Shown here: piece after piece, positions 9,515 to 16,426 of the stretch
How the letters are laid out: each line of letters opens with the position of its first letter
How positions within the stretch are numbered: the first letter of the stretch is position 1
DNA from: Flavobacterium rhamnosiphilum
Lineage (GTDB): Bacteria > Bacteroidota > Bacteroidia > Flavobacteriales > Flavobacteriaceae
Reading direction: 5' to 3'
Length of the DNA: 64,000 bases
Assembly (NCBI RefSeq): GCF_004349195.1
Contig: NZ_SMLG01000001.1
Coordinates: 496,001 to 560,000 of the forward strand
Position numbers and translations under genes: made by a program
Notes under the pieces: model-generated
Databases searched by the model: none
Told to the model about the DNA's origin: nothing
The model's input: only the letters and a program-made list of their open reading frames with translations

Positions 9515-10078
9515 TTACACCTTCATGATTTCAGCTTCTTTTATAGCTAAAAGTTCATCTATTTTCCTGATATAACTATTGGTTAAGTTTTGAACTTCTT
9601 CTTCGGCACTTTTACAAATGTCTTCTGATGTTCCTTCTTTTTCTAATTTTTTAATGTCAGTATTAGCGTCTTTTCTGGCATTTCGAATACCCACTTTAGC
9701 ATCTTCAGCTTCTATCTTGGCTTGTTTGGCAAGTTCACGTCTTCTTTCCTCAGTTAATGCGGGAACGCTTATGATAATTACATCACCGTTATTCATTGGA
9801 TTAAAACCAATATTTGCCACCATAATTGCTTTTTCAATTACTTGCAGCATATTTTTTTCAAAAGGCTGCAACGTAATTGTTCTGGCATCAGGAACACTAA
9901 TTTTTGACACTTGAGAAAGCGGTGTCGCAGATCCGTAATAATCTACAAAAACGCTTCCAAGCATTGCTGGAGATGCTTTTCCTGCACGAATATTCAAAAA
10001 CTCTTTTTCTAAATGCGCAATAGAACCTGTCATAGATTCTTTTGTGCTATCTAATATAAATTCAATTTCTTCAGTCAT
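9515..10078 (-). CDS. frr: Ribosome recycling factor
   Basis: Together with EF-G it splits the post-termination ribosome. The 187-residue length is normal (about 185). The sequence runs through the family landmarks: LEKEFLNIRAGKASPAML in the first helix, YYGSATPLSQVS leading into domain II, LTEERRRELAKQAK at the re-entry into the helical bundle, and the C-terminal helix ending LLAIKEAEIMKV. It lies downstream of pyrH, the usual bacterial pairing, and is followed by a strong terminator. An 83-bp AT-rich spacer with repeated TCTAA/TTAGA words separates the two genes. Confidence 0.97.
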   Translation of the reverse strand: MTEEIEFILDSTKESMTGSIAHLEKEFLNIRAGKASPAMLGSVFVDYYGSATPLSQVSKISVPDARTITLQPFEKNMLQVIEKAIMVANIGFNPMNNGDVIIISVPALTEERRRELAKQAKIEAEDAKVGIRNARKDANTDIKKLEKEGTSEDICKSAEEEVQNLTNSYIRKIDELLAIKEAEIMKV

Positions 10079-10161
10079 AATTTAGATCTTTGGATTATTA
10101 GATTTTTTTAAATCTTTAGACTGTCTGACAATCTAAAAGTCTAACAATCTAATTTGTCTAT

Positions 10162-10869
10162 TTATATATTTACTACGGTTCCTATATTTTCTCCATCGCA
10201 GATTTTCAATAAGTTTCCTACTTTGTTCATGTCGAAAACTACGATTGGTAATTTATTTTCTTGGCTTAGTGTAAATGCAGTGGTGTCCATTACATTCAAT
10301 CCTTTTTTAAGGACATCTTCAAAAGAGATATGGTCAAATTTCACGGCAGAAGCATTCTTCTCCGGATCACAATCATAGATGCCATCAACACGGGTTCCTT
10401 TCAGGATTACATCGGCATTGATTTCCACACCACGTAAAACGGCTGCAGTATCTGTTGTAAAATACGGGTTTCCGGTTCCTGCACCAAAAATCACAATTCT
10501 TCCTTTTTCAAGGTGACGCACCGCTCTTCTCTTAATATATGGCTCAGCAATCGCTTCAATTTTCAACGCAGTTTGTAAACGGGTAAGCATTCCTTTATCT
10601 TCCAGCGCGCCTTGTAAAGCCATTCCGTTGATAATTGTAGCCAGCATTCCCATATAATCGCCTTGCACTCTGTCCATTCCTGCGCTCGCTCCGGCAACTC
10701 CTCTAAAAATATTTCCACCACCTATTACAATGGCTATTTCTACTCCTTTTTCATGAATTTGCTTGATCTCATCAGCATATTCAGCTAATCTTTTTGGGTC
10801 AATTCCGTATTGCAAGTCGCCCATTAAAGCTTCTCCACTTAGTTTTAGAAGAATTCTTTTGTATTTCAT
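10162..10869 (-). CDS. pyrH: UMP kinase
   Basis: Phosphorylates UMP to UDP in pyrimidine nucleotide synthesis; bacterial enzymes are hexamers of the amino-acid-kinase fold. The 235 residues match the family length. KLSGEALMG (9-17) begins the ATP/phosphate-binding strand and GGGNIFRG (50-57) is the conserved glycine-rich loop. [13 protein letters not shown] and [13 protein letters not shown] are the UMP-site segments. The gene has a TATATTTG -7 box on the minus strand at 10892-10899 and is followed by frr. Confidence 0.97.
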   Translation of the reverse strand: MKYKRILLKLSGEALMGDLQYGIDPKRLAEYADEIKQIHEKGVEIAIVIGGGNIFRGVAGASAGMDRVQGDYMGMLATIINGMALQGALEDKGMLTRLQTALKIEAIAEPYIKRRAVRHLEKGRIVIFGAGTGNPYFTTDTAAVLRGVEINADVILKGTRVDGIYDCDPEKNASAVKFDHISFEDVLKKGLNVMDTTAFTLSQENKLPIVVFDMNKVGNLLKICDGENIGTVVNI

Positions 10870-10891
10870 GTGTGTGTTGAGTTGATTGGTG

Positions 10892-10899
10892 CAAATATA
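10892..10899 (-). promoter_or_regulatory. -7 box for pyrH-frr
   Basis: TATATTTG on the minus strand, an exact TAnnTTTG match about 23 bp upstream of the pyrH ATG. Confidence 0.55.
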
Positions 10900-10936
10900 G
10901 AATATTCTTTTTTTTTAAAATAATGTTGCTTAAATT

Positions 10937-11773
10937 TTATAAATTAAGTTTTTCGTACGATTTTTTTGCGGCTTCATAGCCAATGTTGAAAACGGCATCC
11001 ATCTTCACTTTGTTGGTTTCAAAGGTGCTGTAAAGGCATAAATCCTTTGGTTCAATAACCCAGTCACAAATATTAAATTTATGCATGTTTGAATTTGCCG
11101 AAAGAATATCAAATGCCCGAGTGGTCACCGCTTTGATGGAATTTAAATCTTTGGCTTCTATTTTTTGAATCGGACTCACATAAACACCTATTAATGTATC
11201 ACATTGTCCTTGTAAAATATCAGTAGGAAAATGATTTAATATCCCGCCGTCACTGTATATTTTTCCTTTAATTTCATAGGGAGACAAGATTCCGGGAAAT
11301 GCTGAGGAAGCTAAAATAGCATCGATGATTTTTGTTTCCTGGTCAAATATTTTTAATTTTCCGCGAACCATATCAGTTGCCGTAATTTGAATCGGGATTT
11401 TTAAATCACCTAATGTAGCATCCTTAAAAATAGTGTGAAAATAAGTTTTGAAGGATTCTGAATCAATTAAACCTGCTTTTTTGAATGTTAAATGCTTCCA
11501 GTGAAAAAGGTATATCGATTTGAAAAATTCCAGAATTTCTTCAGGCGTTTTTCCCCAAGCATACATTGCGCCAACAATTGAACCTGCGCTTGTTCCTGCT
11601 ATTTGAGACGGACGGATATTTTTTTCTTCTAAAAATTTAATCACACCAGCATGCGCTATACCTTTAGAACCTCCGCCGGAAAGTACTAATCCTATCGATT
11701 TTGTTTTTAAATCCATCTTTTTTATTTGTGATAAAATTACTCTTTTTGTGGAATTGAATGTGACATATATCAT
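10937..11773 (-). CDS. Patatin-like phospholipase family protein
   Basis: A single-domain patatin hydrolase, probably acting on acyl lipids. Numbered from the first possible ATG, the oxyanion loop GGGSKG is at 33-38, the nucleophile elbow GTSAG at 60-64 (Ser62) and the DGG of the Ser-Asp dyad at 175-177, so all catalytic elements are intact. There is no signal peptide, suggesting a cytoplasmic enzyme like RssA/YchK-type proteins. The start is uncertain. The ATG at 11773 has a GGAG seven bases upstream, while the ATG at 11716 (MDLKTKSIGLVLSGGG) gives the N-terminus usual for this family. It is divergent from the thioredoxin-like gene. Confidence 0.85.
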   Translation of the reverse strand: MIYVTFNSTKRVILSQIKKMDLKTKSIGLVLSGGGSKGIAHAGVIKFLEEKNIRPSQIAGTSAGSIVGAMYAWGKTPEEILEFFKSIYLFHWKHLTFKKAGLIDSESFKTYFHTIFKDATLGDLKIPIQITATDMVRGKLKIFDQETKIIDAILASSAFPGILSPYEIKGKIYSDGGILNHFPTDILQGQCDTLIGVYVSPIQKIEAKDLNSIKAVTTRAFDILSANSNMHKFNICDWVIEPKDLCLYSTFETNKVKMDAVFNIGYEAAKKSYEKLNL

Positions 11774-11794
11774 ATTTATGCTCCAATTTTATGG

Positions 11795-11802
11795 TAACTT
11801 TG
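11795..11802 (+). promoter_or_regulatory. -7 box for the thioredoxin-like gene
   Basis: TAACTTTG, an exact TAnnTTTG match, 20 bp before the ATG at 11822. Confidence 0.5.
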
Positions 11803-11821
11803 TGAAAACAAATAATTCATT

Positions 11822-12427
11822 ATGAAAATTCCAGTAGCTAAAGCATTGTTTAATAGCCATTCCTATTTAGAGTATAGAAAACTAGTTTCAGATTTATTAC
11901 TGGAAGGAAAGTCAACCGGGAATGAACAATCTGAAGATTTAAAACAGTACAGTGAATTAAATGAAACCCGAATGAATCGTTTGGATAAAACGATGAAAAT
12001 TACCGATGAAAATAATCTGAAATTAAAGAACTTAAATAGTGAATACATTTGGTTAGTTATTTCCGAAGGGTGGTGTGGTGATGCAGCCCAGCTCTTGCCA
12101 ATTATTAATAAAATGGCGGTTGATTCCGGTAAGATAGAATTGAAAATTGTTCTGCGTGATGAAAATGACGAATTGATGAAGTTGTTTTTGACCAATAAAA
12201 ATAAATCAATTCCAATAGTGATAGTCGTAGATAAAGAAACAGGAAGTGTTCTTGGAAAATGGGGTCCAAGACCCAAAGGTGCAACCGATTTAATTACGGA
12301 TTATAAAAAAGAGTTTGGAGTTATTGATGAAACAGCAAAAACTAACTTACAATTGTGGTATTTGCATGATAAAGGAATAAGCACCCAAAATGAATTGATT
12401 AACTTGATGCTTGATTTGGAAAGTTAA
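11822..12427 (+). CDS. Thioredoxin-fold family protein with a single active-site cysteine
   Basis: A 201-residue cytoplasmic protein. The central part (about residues 70-175) has the thioredoxin strand-helix order: YIWLVISEGWCGDAAQ, then IELKIVLRDEN, then SIPIVIVVDKETGSVLGKWG with the cis-Pro segment. The motif at the CxxC position is WCGD (84-87), so only one cysteine is present and a classical dithiol exchange is unlikely. This matches a group of Bacteroidota proteins annotated only as thioredoxin family; the role is unknown. The N-terminal 60 residues are helical and polar. The stop codon overlaps that of the convergent toxin gene by 4 bp. Confidence 0.8.
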   Translation: MKIPVAKALFNSHSYLEYRKLVSDLLLEGKSTGNEQSEDLKQYSELNETRMNRLDKTMKITDENNLKLKNLNSEYIWLVISEGWCGDAAQLLPIINKMAVDSGKIELKIVLRDENDELMKLFLTNKNKSIPIVIVVDKETGSVLGKWGPRPKGATDLITDYKKEFGVIDETAKTNLQLWYLHDKGISTQNELINLMLDLES

Positions 12428-12759
12428 CCGATTGTAATAGTTCTTGTTCTCTTAATGGTTTTTGGGGAGCGGCTCCCATGAAGTGCTCTTAAGATCTCTA
12501 TTCTGTTTGGTGTAATCCTGTAAATGATAAGGTAAGAACCAAGAATAATGTTGCGGTATTTTTTAGTTTTGGTTTCAAGATGGCGACATTTGGGATGAAG
12601 GAAATACTGAAATTCTAATTCATTAACTAATCGTAAAATTTCTTCAAAAAAGAAATCAGCAGCACTTTCTCCAAATGTGCTTTTACCATATAAATAAATT
12701 TGTTGAATGTCTAAATAGAAAAATTCGGAACGAGCTACTTCTTTAAAGTCTGCTTCCAT
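12424..12759 (-). CDS. Type II toxin of the RelE/ParE superfamily
   Basis: A 111-residue basic protein with the ParE/RelE core. The N-terminal helices include a DIQQIYLYGKSTFGESAADF segment like the helix pair of ParE. The closing strands read YRNIILGSYLIIYRITPNRI followed by EILRALHGSRSP, where the R/H-rich tail is the conserved C-terminal pattern. ParE toxins poison gyrase, whereas RelE cleaves mRNA on the ribosome; the sequence alone does not decide, though the length and LHGSRSP ending favour ParE. The start overlaps the end of the antitoxin gene by 25 bp, the normal translational coupling of these pairs. Confidence 0.75.
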   Translation of the reverse strand: MEADFKEVARSEFFYLDIQQIYLYGKSTFGESAADFFFEEILRLVNELEFQYFLHPKCRHLETKTKKYRNIILGSYLIIYRITPNRIEILRALHGSRSPKTIKRTRTITIG

Positions 12760-12899
12760 ATTTGGAATTTTTCTCTAAATTGTAAATCTGTATAGAAGAT
12801 TCCCTCCTCCGCTTCTTTAATTAGAGAAGCAAATTTCTTTTGGGACATTGGTTTGCCCGGAATAGCAAGATTGTTAGAGTTGTCTTTCTTCGTTTTCAT
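12735..12899 (-). CDS. Probable antitoxin partner of the ParE-like toxin
   Basis: The frame is open from an ATG at 12995, but I chose the ATG at 12899 (MKTKKDNSNN), giving 54 residues. The extra 32 residues upstream continue a reading frame that resembles a truB tail and are probably not part of the protein. The protein is small and charged, with a helical centre (SQKKFASLIKEAEEG), and ends FQIWKQTLKK. It does not clearly match ribbon-helix-helix, Phd or HTH antitoxins that I know, so the call rests on size, order and the 25-bp overlap with the toxin. No palindromic operator was seen. Confidence 0.55.
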   Translation of the reverse strand: MKTKKDNSNNLAIPGKPMSQKKFASLIKEAEEGIFYTDLQFREKFQIWKQTLKK

Positions 12900-12989
12900 A
12901 ATAGTAAAATTAGTGAAAAGTATTGAAAATGAGTGTGATTTATGTGAATTATTCTTGATTTGGAATAATAAAATCCACAAATGAATAAC

Positions 12990-13066
12990 ATTCATGCCAT
13001 TTTTTATATCATAATCGTCACTTTTTATTCTACGTAAAGTAGTTGAATGTAAACTGAAACTGCGCC
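12990..13066 (-). pseudogene. Diverged fragment of a truB 3' end
   Basis: An ungapped stretch of about 75 bp matches the 3' end of the intact truB (13536-13612) at roughly two thirds of positions by eye, in the same orientation. In one frame the fragment reads LHSTTLRRIKSDDYDI followed by KNGMNV, against HLTVLRRTKIGDYNV then ADAMDV in TruB. Upstream, the frame is closed by a stop, so this is only a tail. The 430 bp between it and truB hold a short ORF and a hairpin. Confidence 0.55.
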
Positions 13067-13310
13067 ATTTTTACTATAAACGCTTTGGTACAGAACAAGA
13101 AATTATTGCCTAGATGTAAAATCTGTAATGTAAAAAGTAGATGTGGTTGTAAGTTTGTTTATATCAAATAATTAAGTTTATTTTTTTGTCGTTTTTTTTT
13201 GTGTATCGAAAAAAAAATCGTAAATTGGTGACTGCCAACCAGGTCTATTGTTTGATTTACTTTTTTTATTGGTGTTTAAATATTGTTTCACAATCAAAAA
13301 AAACATCGTC

Positions 13311-13388
13311 ATGAAAAAGCTATTTGAAAGGTTTTATGATTATTTGTCGAATTTACTATTTGGAGGTAAAAACGCAACTCATTATTAA
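13311..13388 (+). CDS. Possible 25-residue small protein
   Basis: ATG to TAA encodes MKKLFERFYDYLSNLLFGGK followed by NATHY. The peptide is amphipathic, with basic and aromatic residues at the start and a hydrophobic centre, and could be membrane-associated. It stands alone in a gap of about 500 bp between truB and the toxin-antitoxin pair. An imperfect hairpin lies 60 bp downstream (13446-13492). No homologue is known to me and there is no convincing promoter, so it may be chance. Confidence 0.25.
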   Translation: MKKLFERFYDYLSNLLFGGKNATHY

Positions 13389-13445
13389 ACCAACGGCGAA
13401 GCCAAGTAGACAAAAAGAGTATGGATTAAAACTACTTTAACTTTT

Positions 13446-13492
13446 GAAAAGACACATCGCAAATTCAATTTTGGATTTGTCATGTGTTTTTG
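13446..13492. terminator. Imperfect hairpin, possible terminator near the truB 3' end
   Basis: AAAAGACACAT and ATGTGTTTTT arms with a partly paired AAATTC/GATTT interior, just beyond the truB stop on the minus strand. The stem has mismatches, so the call is moderate. Confidence 0.4.
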
Positions 13493-13500
13493 CTTTTTGA

Positions 13501-14202
13501 TTACAATACTGAGGTAAGACTATCCTCGAATAAAGTCACATCCATAGCATCAGCCACATTATAATCTCCAATTTTTGTTCTGCGTAAAACGGTTAAATGG
13601 GAACCGGAATTCATCGCTTTCCCAAAATCAAAAGCCAGGGAGCGAATGTAAGTTCCTTTGCTGCAAACGACTCTGAAATCTATTTCCGGAAGTGCGATTC
13701 GGGTAATTTCAAATTCATGAATGGTTGTTTTTCTACTCGCGATTTCGATTGTTTCTCCAGCACGTGCATGTTCGTATAAACGAACGCCATCTTTTTTTAT
13801 GGCCGAAAAAATGGGAGGTTTCTGGTCTATTTCCCCTAAAAACTGTTTGACGGTTTCCTGAATTAAAGCTTCGTCAATATGTTTCGTTGGGAAAGTTTGG
13901 TCGATTTCAGTTTCTAAATCATACGAAGGCGTCGTGGCTCCAATATAGAACGTTCCGGTATATTCTTTGGCTTGACCTTGAAGTTCGGTAATTCTTTTGG
14001 TAAATTTTCCAGTACAAACTAATAATAATCCGGTTGCCAAAGGATCTAAAGTTCCGGCATGACCAATCTTAAATTTTTTTGGAAGATTAATTTTGCTGAT
14101 TAAAGCCCATTTCATTTTATTTACCGCTTGAAAAGAAGTCCAATTCAAGGGTTTGTCAATGAGTAAAATTTGTCCGTTTTGGAAATCTTCGGCTGTTTTC
14201 AA
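13501..14202 (-). CDS. truB: tRNA pseudouridine(55) synthase TruB
   Basis: Makes pseudouridine 55 in the T loop of tRNAs. The 233 residues fit the shorter TruB form found in Bacteroidota. Motif II, GHAGTLDPLATGLL (48-61), holds the catalytic Asp53. KTTIHEFEITR and CSKGTYIRSLAFDFG are motif III and the conserved RNA-contact segment. The start lies 6 bp after the uppP stop on the minus strand, so it is the last gene of the ftsX-DUF3098-uppP-truB operon. A diverged duplicate of its last 75 bp lies about 0.5 kb downstream. Confidence 0.96.
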   Translation of the reverse strand: MKTAEDFQNGQILLIDKPLNWTSFQAVNKMKWALISKINLPKKFKIGHAGTLDPLATGLLLVCTGKFTKRITELQGQAKEYTGTFYIGATTPSYDLETEIDQTFPTKHIDEALIQETVKQFLGEIDQKPPIFSAIKKDGVRLYEHARAGETIEIASRKTTIHEFEITRIALPEIDFRVVCSKGTYIRSLAFDFGKAMNSGSHLTVLRRTKIGDYNVADAMDVTLFEDSLTSVL

Positions 14203-14208
14203 TGGGAA

Positions 14209-15030
14209 TTATTTTAAGTATGAAAAGTAGATCAATAAAAATACGCCTACTATTATTCGGTACCATCCCCAAGGTTTGAAACCGTATTTTTTGATGATTT
14301 CAATGAAGAATTTAATAGCGATAATGGCAACGATAAAAGCAACAACATTTCCTATCAAGAACAATTGTATGTTTTCGTTTGATTTTAAAATCAATTCGTA
14401 ACCTTTCATTTGTGACGTTTCGTAGGTTTTTAAGAATACGGAATAGCATGTTACCGCCATCATCGTTGGAACCGCTAAGAAGAATGAGAATTCCGCTGCT
14501 GCGTGACGCGTTAATCCTTGTTGCATTCCGCCAATTATGGAAGCAGCAGAACGACTTGTTCCGGGCATCATCGCTAAACATTGCCAAAAACCGATGGTTA
14601 CTGCTTTTTTAATGGTGATGTCTTCTTCTTGAATAATCGTTGGACTTTGAAAACGACTGTCAATAAATAATAAAACGATTCCGCCTAAAATTAATACAAT
14701 CGCAATGGGAATAGGATCTCCAAGAACTGCTTCAATCTTATCATCGAATAATTTCCCTAAAACCAAAGCTGGAATTACGGCGCAAATAAGTTTAATGTAA
14801 AAGTTGATTGCGACACTTTTTGATGAGAAATCGAAAAATTTCTGCCAATACAAAGCTACAACAGCCAGAATGGCTCCAAATTGTATGGAAACCTGAAATA
14901 GTTTTACAAAATCATCCTCTTGAATTCCGAAATAAGAACTTAGAAAAACCATGTGAGCTGTTGAAGAAACAGGAAGATATTCAGTTAATCCTTCGATAAC
15001 AGCAATTAAAAATGCTTGTAATGTATTCAT
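14209..15030 (-). CDS. uppP: Undecaprenyl-diphosphatase UppP/BacA
   Basis: An integral-membrane enzyme that recycles the undecaprenyl-diphosphate carrier for cell-wall and glycan synthesis; overexpression gives bacitracin resistance in other bacteria. The 273 residues match the BacA family. The signature EGLTEYLPVSSTAHMV (13-28) supplies catalytic Glu and His, and PGTSRSAASIIGGMQQG near the middle supplies the phosphate-binding Ser/Arg. About eight hydrophobic helices are visible. It begins exactly where the DUF3098 gene ends and is followed after 6 bp by truB. Confidence 0.96.
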   Translation of the reverse strand: MNTLQAFLIAVIEGLTEYLPVSSTAHMVFLSSYFGIQEDDFVKLFQVSIQFGAILAVVALYWQKFFDFSSKSVAINFYIKLICAVIPALVLGKLFDDKIEAVLGDPIPIAIVLILGGIVLLFIDSRFQSPTIIQEEDITIKKAVTIGFWQCLAMMPGTSRSAASIIGGMQQGLTRHAAAEFSFFLAVPTMMAVTCYSVFLKTYETSQMKGYELILKSNENIQLFLIGNVVAFIVAIIAIKFFIEIIKKYGFKPWGWYRIIVGVFLLIYFSYLK

Positions 15031-15273
15031 TTATGCTTTTTTGGGATTCTTAAGAATGGCATAAATAGTAATTCCAAACCCGATTAAAACAGTAGTTGGC
15101 GCTAATCGAATTCTTCTGAAATTAAAGATATCTTCATTGAAAACATTTGGGTCATCACTTCCTCCGCCAGCCATTAAAATAAATCCTAAGGCAATTACTC
15201 CAATCCCAATTAATAGAATTTTATAATTTATTTTGTCAAAAAGAAATTCTGGTTTCTGTTCGTTGTTTTTCAT
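15031..15273 (-). CDS. DUF3098 family small membrane protein
   Basis: An 80-residue protein with two membrane helices (YKILLIGIGVIALGFILMAG and LAPTTVLIGFGITIYAIL) separated by a short loop (GSDDPNVFNEDIFNFRR). It matches the DUF3098 family, which is confined to Bacteroidota and regularly sits between ftsX and uppP. Function is unknown; the neighbourhood suggests a role linked to the cell envelope or division. Its stop codon abuts the uppP start codon. Confidence 0.88.
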   Translation of the reverse strand: MKNNEQKPEFLFDKINYKILLIGIGVIALGFILMAGGGSDDPNVFNEDIFNFRRIRLAPTTVLIGFGITIYAILKNPKKA

Positions 15274-15333
15274 AAAGTCATTGTTAGGAGTTGCGATGAA
15301 TAAAGCAAAGCAATGGTATCCTCATTATTTAAA

Positions 15334-16209
15334 TTAATAAAGGTCGTCCGTTCTTAAATTTAAGAAACGTTGTGTTGCAAAATACGTGCTTAACCAGGTA
15401 ATCAATATTCCAATTCCTAAAACGGTCAATAATACCAGTCCAATTAAAGCTTTATCGTCAAGTATACCAAGATTTGGGAAATTAGTTTGAACGTAAATCA
15501 AAACGCCAATTAATGCAATAATGGCAAGTCCTGCACCAATCATTCCCAGTTTTATACTTCTTAGCACAAATGGTTTTCTGATAAAGGCCTTGGTTGCACC
15601 TACCATTTGCATGGTTTTAATGATAAATCGGTTGGAGTGTATTGATAAACGCAACGAACTATTAATCAGTAATACGGCAATTACGGCTAAGAATCCGCTG
15701 ATTATTAAAATCCACATACTTACTTTTTTGATGTTGTCATTGACTAGATTCACTAATTGTTTGTCATACACAATATCCGAAACCATGGCGTTTTTGCGTA
15801 AGCGGGTTTCTATTTTTGCAATACTGTCTTTGATTACATAATCGGCTTTGAGGTGAATATCGTAGGAGTTTTGCAATGGGTTTTCACCAAGAAATTCCAT
15901 AAAATCTTCTCCAATAATATCCGTATGTTGTTTTGCGGCAGCTTCTTTAGTGACATAGTCGTATGATTTTGCAAAACGACTCGATTTTAATTCAGTTCCA
16001 AAAGCCTTCAGAATACTGTCATTCGCTTCTTTCTTGAAAAAAACGGTCATGGCAATATTTTCCTTGAAATCGTCAGCTAATTTTTTAGAATTTATAATAA
16101 AAAGACCCAACACGCCCAATAGAAATAAAACCAAGAATACACTTAGCACTACTGAAAAATAAGAGGAAATTAATCTGCGTTTTTGAAATTTATCAAAATT
16201 AGAAGTCAT
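15334..16209 (-). CDS. ftsX: Cell division protein FtsX (permease-like)
   Basis: A 291-residue inner-membrane protein with one N-terminal helix (about 20-45). A periplasmic domain follows (about 45-165, with NIAMTVFFKKEAND after the helix), then three C-terminal helices with the FtsX/MacB permease pattern (NRFIIKTMQMVGATKAFIRK, then the two helices before LSTYFATQRFLN). With the ATPase FtsE it activates peptidoglycan hydrolases at the septum; ftsE is not in this window, which is normal for Bacteroidota. It is the first gene of the ftsX-DUF3098-uppP-truB operon and is divergent from leuS. Confidence 0.92.
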   Translation of the reverse strand: MTSNFDKFQKRRLISSYFSVVLSVFLVLFLLGVLGLFIINSKKLADDFKENIAMTVFFKKEANDSILKAFGTELKSSRFAKSYDYVTKEAAAKQHTDIIGEDFMEFLGENPLQNSYDIHLKADYVIKDSIAKIETRLRKNAMVSDIVYDKQLVNLVNDNIKKVSMWILIISGFLAVIAVLLINSSLRLSIHSNRFIIKTMQMVGATKAFIRKPFVLRSIKLGMIGAGLAIIALIGVLIYVQTNFPNLGILDDKALIGLVLLTVLGIGILITWLSTYFATQRFLNLRTDDLY

Positions 16210-16299
16210 AGTTTATTGAAATTATTGGGTAAAAATAATAAAGAATTTCTTTATTTAAAGTTAATAACGCTCAAAGTTTTAACTTTCGTACAATAAACG

Positions 16300-16307
16300 T
16301 AAATTTG
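16300..16307 (+). promoter_or_regulatory. -7 box for leuS
   Basis: TAAATTTG, an exact TAnnTTTG match. It predicts a leader of a little over 110 bases that contains the palindrome at 16324-16356. Confidence 0.5.
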
Positions 16308-16323
16308 CGAGCTGAAATTTCGC

Positions 16324-16356
16324 AACCCATTCAGGGTTCAAAACCCTGAATGGGTT
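16324..16356. repeat. 15-bp-stem palindrome in the leuS leader
   Basis: AACCCATTCAGGGTT and its exact reverse complement separated by three bases. There is no U-run on the leuS strand, so it is not an obvious terminator. It resembles the short GC-rich palindromes scattered in flavobacterial intergenic DNA. Confidence 0.7.
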
Positions 16357-16426
16357 AAAATAAATAGCTAAATGACTTGAGTGTGCGATAGCATGACTCC
16401 ATTAAAAGAACAATTAAGAAAGTAGA

